Below are positions 43,316 to 54,032 of a DNA stretch of 64,000 nt, piece after piece. The DNA lies in contig NW_007360612.1 in the NCBI RefSeq assembly GCF_000192795.1, forward strand, positions 61,438 to 125,437. Reading direction: 5' to 3'. This DNA is from Vavraia culicis subsp. floridensis. Taxonomy: Eukaryota > Microsporidia > Pleistophoridae. Numbering within the stretch: position 1 is the first letter of the stretch; each line of letters begins with the position of its first letter. A model generated the notes under the pieces. That model worked only from the letters and a program-made list of their open reading frames with translations, made no database searches and was not told where the DNA came from. A program made the translations under genes and the position numbers.

Positions 43316-45179
43316 GGTAAAGGGCTGCGAAAGGGGAGTGTGGCGTGAAACACACGTATAGGGATAAATTAATAATTTGTTGTGGATTGTGATTATTCCT
43401 TCTTGACACGGTAAATGATGAATTGAGAGGTGTGATTGATACGCAAGCACACTCGTACAGTAAAACAAAGCATATACGTTTTATACGGTGTGTTACAGGA
43501 AGTACAGCACTGTTTGAGTGCACTCTTCACGTTTTGTATCGCTGGTCTGTTTTAGTTTTGATGGCTCTTTGATTGGAAACATTAATTTTTGTTTAATATC
43601 GGTTTAAAAGTATGTGAGCGATGGGAACAAGCTTGCCGATTCATAGCTTATAAGGTAAATATGTGCAGTATAACATAATGAATAGAGATATAATTAAAAA
43701 CCATTTCTATTTGTATGATACCGTACAACGTTCAAATAGCAAAGATACACCACTACTTACACTGAATGTACGTATCACCATCCATTCGTCTGCTATTATA
43801 CTTAAGTGCCATTTTTTTCGTAGAGAGGATCAAAACTTTGTTCCGTACTAAACACACCTTTTTCTTTAAACGCAGTTTTATGACACAGCTACGACCCCCA
43901 TATTCACAGATAGGGATGAATTAAATTATTTTACGGATGGTGCTCATCGATTAAAACAAATAATTTATTTATATGATTGGAATGAAGGGATGATGATTAA
44001 ATACTTTTACTCTTGCAGTCTTCTGTTACAGAAACGGGCTAAGAACGGATTCCATTCCAAATTGTACTTCCTTGTTTTTTACAATTATCGCTTCAATTGC
44101 ATCCTCACTTCAACGTTAGAAAATACCATCCTTAAAATTTACTGTTCCTGTTCTTAAATGGGATATTGAAGGGTATTTATGGTAGTATTTGGTACGAATA
44201 CATTTTTAATACGTGTTGATCTATTCATACATTAAACTTACATGATAATGGATCAAGGATCAATCAAAGAACAGTGCAAGACAGGTAACGAAATAAGGGA
44301 AGTTCGGTAAAACATTATTTCTAGGGAAAGAATAATTTAACGACTCATTAACAAGCACACATTCTGTTTTACCGTTGACAACAGCACAACTGATGGCAAA
44401 AAAACATATTTTAGTGTAGCAAAGGGCACAGAAGCAATTTTATATAACAAATTGTTACTTTCTCTTTATTTTTACTGTATAGCACACAAAAACGACAGAG
44501 TAAACCGTAATATAGGAATTGTTGTGTAGTGCGCAAGCGTGTTAGATGAGCTTAACTTGTAAAACTAGTTACTTCAACAGTAAATAGATCATTTCTGATA
44601 GCAATAAAACTTTTTTATATGTAAATGAAATAATAGATAATAATCATAGATATATACCTTTTGTATTGGTGATAACCTACTTTATGTTGCGTTTTCTTCT
44701 AAGTACTAGTTCACATTTTTTGTCGTTTTTAGATCGCAATGTTGTGTAGGTATTATCATTATATAGATAATATCATCACTTGTATCATTTCATTCGTTAA
44801 TTTCCTTTATTGAGCTCTTGATACGTTTGATTCCACGCCATTTTTTTTATTTCGTTCTATCCTCAACCTACAATCCGTTCACTCTCAATTCTTCCCATCC
44901 CAGTATCCACATCTATTCATCTTTCGATATAATTCTATTATTTCCATACACTTATATTCATTCTTTTCATCCTATTATTTCTATACATTCGTACTTATCT
45001 CACACACTTCTGCACACTTCTATCCCAAACTAATTATGTTATTAAAGTTAATTTTTTAATCTTCTCCTCCAACCCTTTTAAGCCCCTTTTCCAACCACAT
45101 CCATAAATTCCCCAGAGCCCTTCAAGAAAATCCATACCAAACCAAAAAACAAAATAATCAAAGCTTAGATAACAAAAAA
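43316..45179. other. AT-rich intergenic region ending in a G-depleted leader
   Basis: 43316-44800 has no supported gene; open frames are short and AT-rich. From about 44870 to the next ATG the plus strand is nearly free of G (see separate entry). Confidence 0.5.
44870..45179 (+). other. G-depleted, C/T/A-rich leader before the P5B ATPase
   Basis: By eye G makes up only about 4-5% of the plus strand while C is frequent (about 20-25%). The first 15-20 codons of the downstream ORF share this bias. The tract contains only a chance frame (44818-45033). It may be an unusual 5' leader or a segment with strong strand-specific mutation. Confidence 0.5.
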
Positions 45180-48100
45180 ATGCACAACCAACAAGAAACA
45201 TTAATACTAGAAGCCCGAACACTAGTAATGCCCTTCATATACTTATACTACACGGCATGCATCCTTTCGCTAGGCATAGTGCCCATCACGATGCGCATGT
45301 TTCCGCTGCTCAAGATAAAATGGACAACCTGCAGGAGTTCTTTAGACCGTTGCACACACGTACTTGTACAGAGCAACACAGGATTTGAGTTTGTTGAGGT
45401 TGATGTGATAAATTTGAAAAAATTTAGGAAGTTCAAGAACAGCGTGTATGCTGAGCTTAAGAGCTACATACATGATGATACGGTGCGGGTGCTTACCACC
45501 AATTTTATGAGGTTTGTTTATGATTATGGCAAGGAGTGCTTTGTACGGCCAAGCGGCCGTTATAGCATACCGCTCAGCAACCATATTATGTATGGAGAGA
45601 ATACGCTTGCTACACGTACGTACACCGTGTCACAGATAGTTGTTAGGCATTTCACATCTAATTTGTTTCTTTACATCCTGGTGTGCGTGTTCATATGGTC
45701 ACAGATAGATTACCTGACATATTCTGTTATACTCCTGGTGATGGCCCTGTATTCGATCATCAACGACGTGATCGTTGATATAAGAAACAAGAACAGCGTA
45801 GACCGACTGTCCAGGATAAAGAAGAGTATGAGCGTGTTTAGGGATAACCGGTTCAGAGAGCTTAACACAAGGAATTTGTTCCCAAATGATATTGTGGCCA
45901 TAGCACCCGGTGAGATAGAGGCGGATGTACAGATACTTTCTGGAGAGGTGATAGTTGATGAAAGCTTTCTTACAGGTGAAAGTATACCGGTGTACAAGAA
46001 GAAGGGCGGTATTGTGCGCGCAGGCACCGTAGTGATGGAGTGTAGAGAGGACAACGAGCCGTTCTGTCCGTCAAGCGAGTATGAGATGGTGCGGATTAAT
46101 GTACTTGATGACAGGAGTGGTAAACGAAGGAGCGTACGGCAAGGCACTGCGGAGAGGACCGGATTGGATAGGAATGGAGTGAATGAGCATGAATTGGATG
46201 GTAACGAGGTGAATGAGAGAAAAAAGCAGGAAAGGAGTGCACCAGATGAAAACATGGTGAGCAAAGAATCGAATGTTAACGGTGAAATGGAGTATGAGAC
46301 GGGAAAAGACAAACAAACAGAAGAAAATATGGAGTATGCGGCCGTAACACGAGATACCACGGGAATAGCCGGCAAGATGGCACACTCAGACCGAGGTCAT
46401 CCCAGTCCATACCACAAGCACGTAATAGGCCGTGTGATAAGCACCGGATTCAACACCACAAAAGGCACTCTCATCCGAAACATTCTGCTCCCCGCCAAGC
46501 CCAATCTTAAATTCTTCAATCAATCCAAAAAGTTGTTGCTCATCATGTTCTGCATAGGTACAGTAATCAGCATCCTATACTTCCTATTCTCACTGTTCCA
46601 TGAGATAAGCGTAAAGAATTCGCTGTATTATTCCATTGATCTGATAGTCACCATAATAACGCCTGCCCTGCCAGCCGCGATATGGATCGGCATGAACCTG
46701 TCGGTCAAGAGTTTGAAGCTTAGGCGTATCATGTGCAACGATATAAATCGGATTAATACGATCAGTGAGATAAGCACGGTCGTGTTTGATAAAACAGGCA
46801 CGTTGACTGAGGATGGATTGGATGTACACATGATTGATGTAGAGCGCGGTGATGAGGATGAAGATGTAGAGATTGATGATGTAGCGGGGAGTGCTTATGA
46901 TAAGTACCATAGTGGTAATTACTACAACGCGTACGGCAATAATGGTAGTGATTACGACGCAGTTACCGATCTTAAACGCGCAAGCAACCTCAGAAATAGC
47001 AATGATGCATCGAGCACTGATACGGATAATACGAGCACCGTGGTAACGATAGCCAAAGGGCACAGTGCAGGAGGTGATAATAACGATGCAAGCAGCAACG
47101 CTCATCCACGCGGTACAGCACCAAAAAAGTTGAAAAACAGCTTTCTTATGCTCATAGGGATGTCTACGTGTCACTCTGTGGTAACAATAAACAACGAATG
47201 CCTTGGCGATCCTTTGGACGTGAAAATGTTCAAGTACAGCAAAGCATCGATGCACGAGAACACGGTAACAGTGAACGATGATGTGCCGCATCGGTGCAGG
47301 GTGCTTCATATCAATGAGTTTGATCCTACGAGAAGACGTATGAGTGTTGTTGTTGAGTTTGAGGGAAAAAGGTACGTCTTTGTGAAGGGGTCTGCTGAGA
47401 GCATAGGCGGATTGTTAAGAGATAAATCTGAGGTGTACGATAAGAGGAGCAATGAGCACGCGTTAGAGGGTTACCGTGTGATTGCCATGGCGTACAGGTG
47501 TATCGATGAGGATTGCGGCGGCAATCGTAGTAAAATAAGGAAAGAAAGTAACGGCCACGATGACGATTCTCTGTCTCGTCCAGTTCATCGCGAGCAGGGT
47601 ATCAGTTCTGGTACGAGTGACCGCGATCAAGACGGTAGCCGTGATAAAAACAGTCCTGGTAAAAGTACCAACCGCGATGAAATTGCTAATCGTGACCAGA
47701 ACAAGCACCAGAATTACGGTCAGCAAAACGAACAGAGCCTTACATTTCTTGGTTTCATAATATTCGCCAACAAACTAAAACCAGCAACCATCCCCGTAAT
47801 ACACAACCTAAAACTTGCAGATATCACCTGCCTGATGGCAACCGGTGATAACATCCTCACAGCAATATCGGTGGCAAAAGAATGTGGAATGATAGAACAG
47901 GACACACCCATCATATTCCCCGTGTTGGAAGAAAAGAACGAAATCGAAAAGAATGAAATGGAGTGGTGCGTGATAGGGGAGGGCAGCTACTATTTCGATA
48001 AACTGCGGCGGAAGCTGTTCAAGGAGAGTAACGAGGTGGAGTACGTGATTGCCATTGAAGGGCGAGAATTTGAGGAGCTGCTGGAGGATGAGCAAATACT

Positions 48101-49007
48101 CGATAAGACGATCGTTTACGCGCGGATGAACCCCGAGCAGAAGAAAATGCTGTGCAACCGCATGGAATGCATTTTTGTGGGAGATGGTGCCAACGATGTA
48201 GGGGCGTTGCAGAGCAGCACGGTAGGTCTAGCACTGAACAAGAATGCAGCAACGATGAATAGCGCGTTTGTGAGCGATGTGCTGGACATATCGAGCGTGG
48301 AGGTGCTCATTAGGGAGGGGAGGTGTGCACTGGTCACATCGTTTTGTACGTTCCGGTTTATGCTGTTCACATCGCTCAACCAGTTCATATCGTTCATCGT
48401 GATGATGCTGTTTTTCGTGTTCGCGAGCGAAGTGCAGACGATGCACTACGACATCGCCATTGTTATACCCGTGGCGTACACGATCGGTTTGTTTAAGTGC
48501 TCGCACACGCTCAGCATGGAGATGCCGCGGTGCGAAATACTAAGCGTGCGCTTCGTGTTCACGTTTGTTATGCACCTCGCGATTGACAGCGTGTTTTTGT
48601 TGTGCTGCGCGTTTGGCAGGCATAGCGGCACTGCCAACCAGTACGAGTACAAGACAGCGATGTCCACCCTTGTGTTCTTTATGACAGCCGTACAGGCCGT
48701 CAATAAAGGAATTATACTCACGGATGGACAGCCGCACAGGGAGGGTAAAATGCGTAAGAAACCGTTCGTGTTGGTGATCGTGCTCTCGTACCTCGTTCTG
48801 ATCGCTGTATTTGTTCTAATGCTGTTCAATGGCACGTTCGTGAAATGGTATGATTTTGAGGTGCTCACCCTCAAGGAACGCGTTCTTCTCGTGGCAGGTA
48901 TTTTTTTTAACACCGTGATCAGCTTTTTGTTTGAGTACGTTCTCAAGGAAAGGATGCTGATGGTGTTCTGGGGGAAGGAGGACACGGTAAGCGAGTATGA
49001 TGAGTAA
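45180..49007 (+). CDS. P5B-type ATPase (ATP13A2/Ypk9-like polyamine or cation pump)
   Basis: 1275 residues with all P-type landmarks: TGES (265-268), ITPALPAA in the fourth membrane helix, DKTGTLTEDG with the phosphorylated Asp537, the nucleotide-binding KGSAE and the hinge GDGANDVGAL (Asp1002). Ten or so membrane helices are visible, six of them at the C-terminus. TPALP and the following RINTISEIS context place it in P5B, whose members export polyamines or cations from late endosomes or vacuoles. Long, polar, Asp/Asn/Glu/Lys-rich insertions interrupt the actuator region (about 300-400), the start of the P domain (about 545-645) and the N/P border (about 780-850). The start is not certain: no CCC stands before 45180, and a second ATG at 45228 has CCC 12 nt upstream. 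Confidence 0.85.
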   Translation: MHNQQETLILEARTLVMPFIYLYYTACILSLGIVPITMRMFPLLKIKWTTCRSSLDRCTHVLVQSNTGFEFVEVDVINLKKFRKFKNSVYAELKSYIHDDTVRVLTTNFMRFVYDYGKECFVRPSGRYSIPLSNHIMYGENTLATRTYTVSQIVVRHFTSNLFLYILVCVFIWSQIDYLTYSVILLVMALYSIINDVIVDIRNKNSVDRLSRIKKSMSVFRDNRFRELNTRNLFPNDIVAIAPGEIEADVQILSGEVIVDESFLTGESIPVYKKKGGIVRAGTVVMECREDNEPFCPSSEYEMVRINVLDDRSGKRRSVRQGTAERTGLDRNGVNEHELDGNEVNERKKQERSAPDENMVSKESNVNGEMEYETGKDKQTEENMEYAAVTRDTTGIAGKMAHSDRGHPSPYHKHVIGRVISTGFNTTKGTLIRNILLPAKPNLKFFNQSKKLLLIMFCIGTVISILYFLFSLFHEISVKNSLYYSIDLIVTIITPALPAAIWIGMNLSVKSLKLRRIMCNDINRINTISEISTVVFDKTGTLTEDGLDVHMIDVERGDEDEDVEIDDVAGSAYDKYHSGNYYNAYGNNGSDYDAVTDLKRASNLRNSNDASSTDTDNTSTVVTIAKGHSAGGDNNDASSNAHPRGTAPKKLKNSFLMLIGMSTCHSVVTINNECLGDPLDVKMFKYSKASMHENTVTVNDDVPHRCRVLHINEFDPTRRRMSVVVEFEGKRYVFVKGSAESIGGLLRDKSEVYDKRSNEHALEGYRVIAMAYRCIDEDCGGNRSKIRKESNGHDDDSLSRPVHREQGISSGTSDRDQDGSRDKNSPGKSTNRDEIANRDQNKHQNYGQQNEQSLTFLGFIIFANKLKPATIPVIHNLKLADITCLMATGDNILTAISVAKECGMIEQDTPIIFPVLEEKNEIEKNEMEWCVIGEGSYYFDKLRRKLFKESNEVEYVIAIEGREFEELLEDEQILDKTIVYARMNPEQKKMLCNRMECIFVGDGANDVGALQSSTVGLALNKNAATMNSAFVSDVLDISSVEVLIREGRCALVTSFCTFRFMLFTSLNQFISFIVMMLFFVFASEVQTMHYDIAIVIPVAYTIGLFKCSHTLSMEMPRCEILSVRFVFTFVMHLAIDSVFLLCCAFGRHSGTANQYEYKTAMSTLVFFMTAVQAVNKGIILTDGQPHREGKMRKKPFVLVIVLSYLVLIAVFVLMLFNGTFVKWYDFEVLTLKERVLLVAGIFFNTVISFLFEYVLKERMLMVFWGKEDTVSEYDE

Positions 49008-49704
49008 AGATTGTTATTGATAGTTGAGTTGTATTGCTAGGATTGGTTGATGTTTTATAAGATTGGGAGAGAGGATCAGTTGATAAGACCGGTCATGCTC
49101 GTAATCGGTAGTACTTGTGCTGCCCATTCTGATAAGACGTGCCTTTTATGTTTATATGAGGTGAACGGACCGCAATAAGTAATCAATAAACATAATTTTG
49201 TGAAAAAATAGGGAAGGGCTCAAAAACTAGTACCAAATTAAAAACCTAGTCTTTACGAAGATTTGTTTGCTTGCCATCCCTCATGTCCACAATTTAAATA
49301 AAATTAGTGGTTCCGTGTGGAGTACCAAAATATTGCCGTTTCTTACGGTATGTAGCTATCACTCTACTATTAATGTAGCTGTGCTGCTATTAAGGTCTGT
49401 TATCACATCAAATATAGTTACATCTTCTTTTAAATTGCTACCTGTATTGAAAATGATCCTTCATATCGATACTGAACACAACATTTCTGTTGTTCAGAGG
49501 TGTGTTTCACCACACAGGCAGTGATCAGGTACTTTTACCTTACAATGTTGTTTGAACTATGAATCTCTCATATCAACACTAAACATAACCATCAATCTCA
49601 ACATAAATATTAAAACAGGTTTGCCCCTCCTTAGAGTTACCATACAATAAGCCATCTTAACTCCTCACCATTGCTCAATCAATACGTTCATAACCGCTAT
49701 TTAA
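49008..49704. other. intergenic between convergent P5B ATPase and tubulin genes
   Basis: 3' flanks of both genes. An 85-codon frame at 49267-49524 has no signal or similarity. Confidence 0.5.
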
Positions 49705-51027
49705 TTAACCTAACTGCTCGCTCACAATCTCCTCCTCAATACTTGCATACGTATACTGCTGATATTCATTGAGCAGGTCATTCATATTGGACTCGGCTTC
49801 CGTAAACTCCATCTCATCCATTCCTTCCTGCGTATACCAATGCAAGAACGCCTTTCGCCTGAACATAAGCTGGAACTGCTCGGCTATCCTCTTGAAAAGC
49901 TCCTGTATGGCTGTGGTGTTTCCAATAAAAGTGGCAGACATATCAAGCGTGGACGGCGGTATGTCACACACGGCTGTCTTGACATTGTTTGGTATCCATT
50001 CTACAAAGTTGGACGCGTTACGGTTCTGTATGGTGTGTAACTGTTCGTCAACGTCCTTCATAGAAATATTACCGCGGAAAATGGCTGCTACTGTAAGGTA
50101 CCGGCCGTGTTTCGGATCGGATGCTGCCATCATGTTCTTGGAGTCAAACATCTGTTGGGTAAGCTCACTCACAGAATACGATCGGTACGATGCCATCCCT
50201 TCAGCTATTAACGGTGCAAAGCCTATCATAAAGAAATGCAATCGTGGAAATGGTATCATATTGACGGCCAGCTTTCTGAGATCAGCATTGAGCTGACCTG
50301 GAAAGCGCAGACACGTGGTCACACCACTCATCACAAGCGATACTAATCTGTTAAGATCGGCATATCCCGGATTCTTAAGCTTGAGGATGTTAAAACAGAT
50401 GTTGTACAACGCTTCGTTATCGATGCAGAACGTTTCATCAGCATTCTCAACAAGCTGGTGGATGCTCAGCGTGGCATTGTATGGCTCAACCACCGTGTCG
50501 CTCACCTTAGGTGACGGCACCACGGAAAAAGTGCACATCATTCTGTCAGGAAATTCCTCACGTATCTTTGATACAAGCAATGTGCCCATACCAGCACCTG
50601 TACCACCACCAAGTGAATGTGTAATCTGAAATCCTTGCAAGCAATTCGACTTCTCGGCCTCGCGTCGCACGCAGTCCATCACATTCTCAATCAGCTCCGC
50701 TCCTTCTGTGTAATGGCCCTTTGCCCAGTTGTTACCTGCCCCACTCTGTCCAAACACGTAATTGTCAGGCCTGAAAAGGGAGCCCAACGGGCCAGAACGC
50801 AACGTATCCATGGTACCTGGTTCAAGGTCTACCAGCACAGCACGCGGTACATACTGCTTAGTGCTCGACTCGTTGTAGTACACGGATATGCGGTCGAGCT
50901 GGTTGTCTCTTGTGCCGGTGTACTGGCCCAAATTATTGATGCCATGTTCTTCGCTGATCACTTCCCAGAATTTTGTGCCGATTTGGTTGCCACACTGGCC
51001 GGACTGAAGATGAATTATTTCTCTCAT
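49705..51027 (-). CDS. TUB2: beta-tubulin
   Basis: 440 residues, complete and with no intron. It starts [17 protein letters not shown] and has the GTP-binding GGGTGAGMG loop (140-148). It pairs with alpha-tubulin in spindle microtubules. Residues linked to benzimidazole sensitivity are H6, E198, F200, F167 and R241, the sensitive pattern reported for other albendazole-responsive microsporidia; residue 165 is Cys. The C-terminal tail is short ([10 protein letters not shown]). AAAATTTTTACCCTCA stands directly before the ATG, matching the S30 start signal. Confidence 0.97.
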   Translation of the reverse strand: MREIIHLQSGQCGNQIGTKFWEVISEEHGINNLGQYTGTRDNQLDRISVYYNESSTKQYVPRAVLVDLEPGTMDTLRSGPLGSLFRPDNYVFGQSGAGNNWAKGHYTEGAELIENVMDCVRREAEKSNCLQGFQITHSLGGGTGAGMGTLLVSKIREEFPDRMMCTFSVVPSPKVSDTVVEPYNATLSIHQLVENADETFCIDNEALYNICFNILKLKNPGYADLNRLVSLVMSGVTTCLRFPGQLNADLRKLAVNMIPFPRLHFFMIGFAPLIAEGMASYRSYSVSELTQQMFDSKNMMAASDPKHGRYLTVAAIFRGNISMKDVDEQLHTIQNRNASNFVEWIPNNVKTAVCDIPPSTLDMSATFIGNTTAIQELFKRIAEQFQLMFRRKAFLHWYTQEGMDEMEFTEAESNMNDLLNEYQQYTYASIEEEIVSEQLG

Positions 51028-51053
51028 TGAGGGTAAAAATTTTGAAAATTTTT
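51028..51053 (-). promoter_or_regulatory. tubulin start signal: AAATTTTT-ACCCTCA
   Basis: The minus strand reads AAAATTTTCAAAATTTTTACCCTCA immediately before the ATG. This is the same layout as before eS30 and agrees with the CCC-like and AAATTT-like motifs described for highly expressed microsporidian genes. Confidence 0.6.
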
Positions 51054-52219
51054 ATGACCGACAAACACACTCACAAAATGACAGGCAGTGGGATTGAGAA
51101 GGAGTTTGGGATGTGGTACGAAGTGCAATGGCAAAAGGCACAGCAATGCATTGAGGGAGTGTTATTGCATATGTATCCAGCAATGACAGGTTTTGACCTG
51201 AACTATGTTTATGGGAAGCCATGGCCCACTTATTATACTATGATCTCAGCACATGGATAGGATGGCTGTGTATGAAGATAACGCAGAAATAGAAAAGCTG
51301 TACGTGCCAATTCTACTGCAGGGGATGTTTTTCATAAAAGAGACGAGAAAATAAAATTTAACATATGCTGTGAACGAATTATCGGCAGGATATAACGGGT
51401 GTTCAGCACCTGATTGTTGCAGCAAAGAATAATTTGTGCAATTGAGAAATTATAAAGTGATACCTACCGGGTACTGCACTAAATTGTGCTGTGAATGCAG
51501 CGTTTTTAATCGCATTTACGCTGTTATTGTGTATTTGAAATGATGCTAGCCACAAATGAGTTTCTGCAGATGGCTAGATATAATAAACGGTGGTTGGGAT
51601 GCAAAGTGAAGGAATTCATCGTTCATAGCACATCACCAGTATTAACTCATGTTGTATTTGCGTGTTTTTCTTTTTTGACAGCTTCATCGTGATAGCACAT
51701 CAATGAGAGGGAGTAATTCAAAAAAGCAGTGGTACCACGAATCGTTCATCTGCGTGTGATAAAGGGGAGATGAACCGAAACAGCACTATGTTATCAAATA
51801 GAAAGGCAGCAAAGAGGTAAATTAGGTATCCAGTACACAATATAAGTAGATCACGCTTTCGTGGTATGATGATTAGCAACACAGGAGTAGAGTGATAATT
51901 ATCACAAAGATAAAATGTTCATTACGTAAATATACAGGTGTAACACACCTAAACAACAATTACTGATATTACATTGTATATGAGGTGCAGAATTGTACGA
52001 TAATGTAGCAATTATGATAACGTTCTCTATTTTTCACCACAGATGACAAAATGTACGTAGAACTGCGGTCTGTAAGGTAACAAATAAACAATTTTTAGTG
52101 AACAAAACCATAATAATGCATTATTAGTAGCAGAGAAAGGATCGCTCATTCCTGTAAAAAGAAGCATACCAGTGCTATGATATGAATAATTAATATATTA
52201 TATTTTCTTCACACGATAG
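51054..52219. other. intergenic, no gene seen
   Basis: Upstream DNA of the tubulin gene on the left and of the tRNA on the right. A 95-codon frame at 50973-51260 overlaps the tubulin gene and is a shadow. Confidence 0.5.
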
Positions 52220-52302
52220 GTCGGTTTGGCCGAGTGGTTAAGGCGCTAGATTAGAAATCTAGTGGGCTCGTTCCCGCGCAGGTTCAAATCCTGCAGCCGA
52301 CG
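52220..52302 (+). tRNA. tRNA-Ser (anticodon AGA)
   Basis: The 7-bp acceptor stem GTCGGTT pairs with AGCCGAC; the D-arm is TGGCCGAGTGG and the anticodon stem CTAGA/TCTAG with loop TTAGAAA gives anticodon AGA (read as IGA for UCN serine codons). A long variable arm (TGGGCTCGTTCCCGC) is typical of serine. The T-arm has GGTTCAAATCC and the discriminator base is G, as in tRNA-Ser. A run of four Ts at 52306-52309 is a Pol III terminator. No intron and no encoded CCA. Confidence 0.93.
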
Positions 52303-52305
52303 TGC

Positions 52306-52309
52306 CTTT
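52306..52309 (+). terminator. Pol III terminator of tRNA-Ser
   Basis: TTTT four bases after the discriminator base, preceded by TGCC. Confidence 0.6.
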
Positions 52310-53072
52310 TGTTCGTATCAAAAATGTATTATCGATCAATTACTCCACAACCACAGAATACAAATCAATAAATACAGAGTTACGAAAGGCTACCGCCTCA
52401 TTTCCAGTTATGGTAATCAAAATTTTATTAAGCAGAAATATATTCTGACAGGATGAGAAGTAAGTCTGCATACGATAACACACATCACAACTTGCATGTA
52501 CAATAGTTCCTTAACATTCTATGATATCCTCACGGTTCTGTTCACAAACATAGGATCAAATATCAATTTTTATGCTTTCGCTACACGAGACGGAAATTAT
52601 CACGGCGTATTCCGCGTAGGATTTAGTTAATAGCTATAAAAATGTCAAAACTGCTAAGTAATAAATCATCAAAACACATGATACAGAGATAAGGCATTGA
52701 ATACCATTTTAAAGGACTAAAGATCAACACGGAACGGCTATGCCAGCACAAGTAAGACTACTCGCACACATACTGAGTTTTTTCGTGTTGCAAATGCATT
52801 CTCATCTTTTCACGGAAAAGAAATATCCTTGATCGTACGTGTTTACTCTTCGGCACCCGGAACAAATTAGCAGAACGGTTGACCAAAAGATTTGCTTCAA
52901 AACACAAAATCGCACCCGAACCCGGCAAAATGAAGCCATTTTAATACGATGTCACAATGAGCAGCTCAAAACACTGACGTAAAACACCAGGAACATTGTC
53001 AAACACCATTTTTATAATACACTTTAATTATACACGGCTCAACAAATATAAAAATAACCGTGTCATCACCTT
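52310..53072. other. intergenic, no gene seen
   Basis: 3' flank of the UBL membrane-protein gene on the right; no ORF with signals. Confidence 0.5.
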
Positions 53073-54032
53073 TTAGTACGCCGATGATTCAAACGATAAC
53101 AAAAACATGCTCGCAACAAACGAATACGCTAATTTGCCGATCTTTTCATACATATTTGTGTTTGTAAACGATAGATTGAAAATGCTCTGACTACTAAGAA
53201 ACGTAAGCACAAATATCATGAGCAAAACACATGCCATCGGCGAATTACCGCTGTAAAAGAGTGCGATGATCATCGATGCCTTGATGATGGTCTCGGGCGT
53301 TATAAACAAAAACACCCACTCGAATCTTTTTAAGATTGTGTCCTGGGGTGCAGGCTCTGACTGTGGCGATAAATAATACAGACGGCCGTCTCGTCTCACA
53401 ACCTTTCTTGGATCAACAGCCATAACCTTCCCTGTCAGAAGATTTCTTACGCTAACATTGCGCTCTATCTGCTGCATTTCTATGTCGTCCTCCTCGTTGT
53501 TCAAAGACGAGTTGGACAGGGGTGTGTCTTCAAACACGATGCTCTCGTGGGTGTTAGACTCTATATGAACATCTTTTGCTTTTCTATCCTCGGTGCCGAT
53601 CTCTACCGGTTGCTTTTGCTCAGTACCATTCGACTCACTCAAATATTGAACACTGGCATCCGCGCCCTTCTGGCACTCCTTCTCATCGATCGTATCCTCT
53701 ATCTTGCTGTGCTCGATTATGTAGCTGCCGCTCCGCTCTTCGCACTTACGCACATCGAACTGGAGAAATACACTACCAGTCGTGTTCAGAATACTGATCG
53801 GTATTCTGTCGGATATCTTCTTTCCATTGTACAATATCACAAGCCTGTCCTTAATCTCAGATACGCTGTGCTCCCTCCTCGACCCGTCCAGCCTGTATAT
53901 CTTGATGGCTGCCTCATTATCAACCATTTTCTCTACAATGTAGTTTTTTATGTCCTCCACTGTCTCATTGGCCGTCATCTCTGTTTCGAAAAGAATTTCT
54001 CCTCGAGGTGAGCTCATGGTTATTTTCAACAT
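53073..54032 (-). CDS. ubiquitin-like domain membrane protein (HERP/Usa1-like)
   Basis: 319 residues: an N-terminal ubiquitin-like fold (about 1-95: LKITM..., DIKNYIVEKM, RLVILYNGKKISD), an acidic disordered linker (about 96-190), a segment NLLTGKVMAVDPRKVVRRDGRLYYL, then two to three hydrophobic segments (about 236-260, 265-285 and 300-315). UBL followed by membrane helices and a short tail is the plan of HERPUD1/Usa1, the adaptor that organises the Hrd1 ER-associated degradation complex. The UBL match is by shape and spacing, not by strong residue identity, so the call stays moderate. CACCCTC lies just before the ATG and an AAATTGG motif further out, which supports this start. Confidence 0.5.
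   Translation of the reverse strand: MLKITMSSPRGEILFETEMTANETVEDIKNYIVEKMVDNEAAIKIYRLDGSRREHSVSEIKDRLVILYNGKKISDRIPISILNTTGSVFLQFDVRKCEERSGSYIIEHSKIEDTIDEKECQKGADASVQYLSESNGTEQKQPVEIGTEDRKAKDVHIESNTHESIVFEDTPLSNSSLNNEEDDIEMQQIERNVSVRNLLTGKVMAVDPRKVVRRDGRLYYLSPQSEPAPQDTILKRFEWVFLFITPETIIKASMIIALFYSGNSPMACVLLMIFVLTFLSSQSIFNLSFTNTNMYEKIGKLAYSFVASMFLLSFESSAY

Noticed and set aside
44818..45033. 71-codon Ser/Ile/His/Tyr-rich frame
   Set aside because: It arises from the G-depleted tract and has no start signal.
45710..47309. Long minus-strand frames (221 and 239 codons)
   Set aside because: They are antisense to the P5B ATPase and lack any known domain.
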